Shown here: one piece after another, positions 4,337-6,644 of the stretch
How positions within the stretch are numbered: the first letter of the stretch is position 1
Layout of the letters: each line of letters opens with the position of its first letter
Assembly (NCBI GenBank): GCA_025354965.1
Contig: JANXLW010000376.1
Coordinates: forward strand, 1 to 6,644
Length of the DNA stretch: 6,644 nucleotides
Reading direction: 5' to 3'
Source of the DNA: Betaproteobacteria bacterium
Lineage (GTDB): Bacteria > Pseudomonadota > Gammaproteobacteria > Burkholderiales > Burkholderiaceae_C
Notes under the pieces: model-generated
What the model was told of the DNA's origin: nothing
Database searches by the model: none
What the model saw: only the letters and a program-made list of their open reading frames with translations
Program-made: the position numbers and the translations under genes

Positions 4337-6644
4337 ATGCTGGCCAACATCATCGAATGGTCGGGCAGGAACCGCTTCCTGGTTCTGCTCGCCACCTTGT
4401 TCATTACGCTGTGGGGTATCTTTGCCGTGCTGCGCACGCCGATCGACGCGCTGCCCGACTTGTCGGACGTGCAGGTCATCGTCTACACCGAGTACCCGGG
4501 CCAGGCGCCGCAGGTGGTGGAGGACCAGGTCACCTACCCGCTGACCACCGCCATGCTGTCGGTACCCAAATCGAAAGTGGTGCGCGGCTTCTCTTTCTTC
4601 GGTGCGTCCTTTGTCTACATCATTTTTGAAGACGGCACCGATATCTACTGGGCCCGCTCACGCGTGCTGGAGTACCTCAACTTTGCCTCTGGGCGCATGC
4701 CCCGTGGCGTCACGCCGCAGATCGGCCCCGATGCCACCGGCGTTGGCTGGGTTTACCAGTACGCGCTGCTGGCCAAGGACAAGACACTGGCGGAACTGCG
4801 CTCCATCCAGGACTGGTATGTGCGCTACCAGTTGACCAAAGCGCACGGTGTGGCCGAAGTGGCATCGGTGGGCGGCTTTGTGCAAACCTACCAGGTGACG
4901 GTGGACCCGGTCAAGCTGCGCAGCTACGGCATTCCGTTGATGAAAGTGGCCCAGGTGATTCGCGACTCGAACCGCGATGTCGGTGGTCGCGCCGTCGAGA
5001 TGGCCGAGACCGAGTACATGGTGCGCGGCAAAGGCTATTTGCGTGGCAAAGGCGACATCGAGATGCTGGTGGTCAAGAGCGACAAGGGCACGCCGGTGCT
5101 GATCCGCGACATCGCCCGCGTGGAGCTCACGCCCGATGAGCGCCGCGGCGTGACCGAACTCAACGGTGAAGGCGAAGTGGTCTCGGGCATCGCCATGGCC
5201 CGCTATGGCCAGAACGCGCTGGAGGTGATCTCGAATCTGAAAGAGAAGATTGCCGAGATCGGCCCCGGCTTGCCAGCCGGGGTGACGGTACAAACGGTGT
5301 ACGACCGCTCCGAACTGATCAACCGCGCCATCGATACCCTCAAGCGCACGCTGCTGGAGGAGTCGCTCATTGTGGCCGCGGTTTGCGTCGTCTTTCTGTT
5401 GCATGTGCGCAGCGCGCTGGTGGCCATTTTGATGCTGCCGGTGGGCATACTGATCTCTTTCATCGCCATGCGGCTGCTGGGCATGAGTTCGAATCTGATG
5501 AGCCTGGGCGGCATTGCGATTGCCATCGGCGCCATGATCGACGCCGCCATCGTCATGATCGAAAACGCCCACAAACACCTGGAGCGCTTGCCTGAAGGCC
5601 ACAGCACCGGCGAGCGGTTTGACGCCATGCTGGCGGCCTGCAAAGAGGTTGGGCCGGCGCTGTTCTTCTCGCTGCTCATCATCACCGTCTCGTTTTTGCC
5701 AGTGTTCAGCCTGGAAGGCCAGGAGGGGCGCTTGTTCTCGCCATTGGCCTACACCAAGACCTTCTCGATGGCGGGTGCGGCACTGCTGTCGGTGACTCTG
5801 GTGCCGGTGCTGATGCTGCTGTTCATTCGCGGCAAGGTGATGCCGGAGGCGAAAAATCCGGTGAACCGTTTCCTGATCTGGGTTTACCGCCCCATCATTG
5901 CCGGTGTCATGCGCTGGAAGAAATTGACCGTGCTCGCAGCGCTGCTGGTGTTGGGTGTCTCTTACTATCCAGCATCACAGCTTGGCTCCGAGTTCATGCC
6001 GACGCTCAACGAAGGCAGCCTGCTCTACATGCCGGCGTCCCTGCCGGGCATGTCGATCACCAAGGCCGCCGAGCTGTTGCAGACGCAGGACAAGATCATC
6101 AAGAGCTTCCCCGAAGTGGCTTCAGTCTATGGCAAGGCCGGGCGCGCCAACACCGCGACCGATCCGGCGCCGACCGAGATGTTCGAGACCGTCATCAACC
6201 TCAAGTCAGAATCCGAATGGCGTGCCGGGCTAACCATTGACAAGCTGATCGCCGAGATGGACCAGGCGCTGCAGTTCCCCGGTGTTGCCAACTCCTGGAC
6301 CATGCCGATCAAGGCCCGCATCGACATGCTGTCGACCGGTATCCGCACGCCGATCGGCATCAAGGTTTTCGGCAAGGACTTGGGCGAGATGGAAAAACTG
6401 GCCAGACAAATCGAGGCGGTGGTGAAAACCGTGCCCGGTACCAGCAGCGCTTTTGCCGAACGCATCACCGGTGGCTTTTACCTCAACATCGAGCCCGATC
6501 GCGAGCAACTGGCCCGCTACGGCTTGGGCGTGGGCGACCTGATGGATGTGGTCGGCGCCGCGCTGGGTGGCGAGATGGTGACGACCACCGTCGAGGGTCG
6601 TGAGCGCTTTGGCGTGACGGTGCGCTACCCGCGCGAGTTGCGCG
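4337..6644 (+). CDS. cusA: CusA/SilA-type heavy-metal RND efflux pump, N-terminal 769 residues (3' end outside window)
   Basis: This is the inner-membrane proton-driven pump of the HME-RND family that exports Cu(I)/Ag(I). It reads without a stop from the ATG at 4337 to the window edge, giving 769 of the usual 1,040-1,060 residues. TM1 is about 14-32, followed by LPDLSDVQV and DATGVGW, typical of the family; TM2-TM4 lie about 343-410, TM5 about 438-457, TM6 about 475-498, TM7 about 530-547. D402 in GAMIDAAIVMIEN equals the proton-relay Asp D405 of E. coli CusA. M565, M615 and M664 match its three-methionine site (M573, M623, M672); E559, D609, E617 and R661 match E567, D617, E625 and R669. Relay methionines M388, M400, M407, M478, M493 and M747 are kept, but M271 is replaced by E268. 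RIDMLSTG, instead of the NELISG-like segment of CzcA, indicates a monovalent-metal pump. Correspondences are by eye against the E. coli protein from memory. Confidence 0.95.
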   Translation, partial: MLANIIEWSGRNRFLVLLATLFITLWGIFAVLRTPIDALPDLSDVQVIVYTEYPGQAPQVVEDQVTYPLTTAMLSVPKSKVVRGFSFFGASFVYIIFEDGTDIYWARSRVLEYLNFASGRMPRGVTPQIGPDATGVGWVYQYALLAKDKTLAELRSIQDWYVRYQLTKAHGVAEVASVGGFVQTYQVTVDPVKLRSYGIPLMKVAQVIRDSNRDVGGRAVEMAETEYMVRGKGYLRGKGDIEMLVVKSDKGTPVLIRDIARVELTPDERRGVTELNGEGEVVSGIAMARYGQNALEVISNLKEKIAEIGPGLPAGVTVQTVYDRSELINRAIDTLKRTLLEESLIVAAVCVVFLLHVRSALVAILMLPVGILISFIAMRLLGMSSNLMSLGGIAIAIGAMIDAAIVMIENAHKHLERLPEGHSTGERFDAMLAACKEVGPALFFSLLIITVSFLPVFSLEGQEGRLFSPLAYTKTFSMAGAALLSVTLVPVLMLLFIRGKVMPEAKNPVNRFLIWVYRPIIAGVMRWKKLTVLAALLVLGVSYYPASQLGSEFMPTLNEGSLLYMPASLPGMSITKAAELLQTQDKIIKSFPEVASVYGKAGRANTATDPAPTEMFETVINLKSESEWRAGLTIDKLIAEMDQALQFPGVANSWTMPIKARIDMLSTGIRTPIGIKVFGKDLGEMEKLARQIEAVVKTVPGTSSAFAERITGGFYLNIEPDREQLARYGLGVGDLMDVVGAALGGEMVTTTVEGRERFGVTVRYPRELR

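Noticed and set aside
4658..5602. Antisense open frame (314 codons), very rich in His, Gln and Asp, opposite cusA
   Set aside because: The composition is that of a complementary-strand shadow of a membrane-pump gene; the sense strand is unambiguously CusA throughout.
4337..6644. Divalent-metal pump (CzcA/CnrA: Co, Zn, Cd, Ni) instead of CusA
   Set aside because: The three-Met site (M565, M615, M664), the RIDMLSTG segment and the transmembrane Met relay are CusA/SilA features, and the neighbours are CusF-type Cu(I)/Ag(I) proteins.

Overview
The window is one copper/silver-resistance locus read entirely on the + strand. It holds the C-terminal part of a Cu(I)-exporting P1B-type ATPase, a 165-bp intergenic region, and then a tightly packed set of four genes: a CusF-like periplasmic metallochaperone, a CusC/TolC-type outer-membrane channel, a CusB/SilB-type periplasmic adaptor with a second CusF domain fused to its C-terminus, and a CusA/SilA-type RND pump that runs off the right edge. 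High G+C, two-membrane export machinery and the SilB-like adaptor architecture suggest a Gram-negative proteobacterium, most likely a betaproteobacterium of the Burkholderiales. This assignment is inference; no rRNA or housekeeping gene is present to confirm it.

Layout. 1-949: copA-type ATPase lacking its N-terminus, with DKTGT, HP, GDGxND and the copper-specific TM7/TM8 signatures. 950-1114: non-coding, with a hairpin (965-991), an ATTAC-N6-GTAAT dyad (997-1012) resembling the boxes of copper-responsive OmpR-family regulators, a weak -10 candidate at 1046-1051 and an 11-bp palindrome just before the cusF ribosome-binding site. 1115-1504 cusF-like, 1501-2772 cusC-like and 2769-4334 cusB-like genes are joined by ATGA overlaps. 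cusA starts 2 nt after the cusB stop and is open to base 6644.

How it works together (family knowledge applied to visible residues). The ATPase moves Cu(I) from cytoplasm to periplasm. The CusF protein and the adaptor's N-terminal Met site and C-terminal CusF domain would bind periplasmic Cu(I)/Ag(I) and pass it to CusA, which exports it through the outer-membrane channel using proton-motive force. The pump keeps the three-methionine site and the transmembrane Met relay of E. coli CusA as far as the window allows.

The system is a known type, not a new one. The points most worth a second look are: two CusF domains in one operon with different fourth ligands (Met in the free protein, Trp in the fused one); a Met-rich tail on the free CusF; replacement of one methionine of the CusA export relay by Glu; a non-lipidated CusC; and the regulatory region, which also contains a speculative Cys-rich small ORF overlapping the cusF start.
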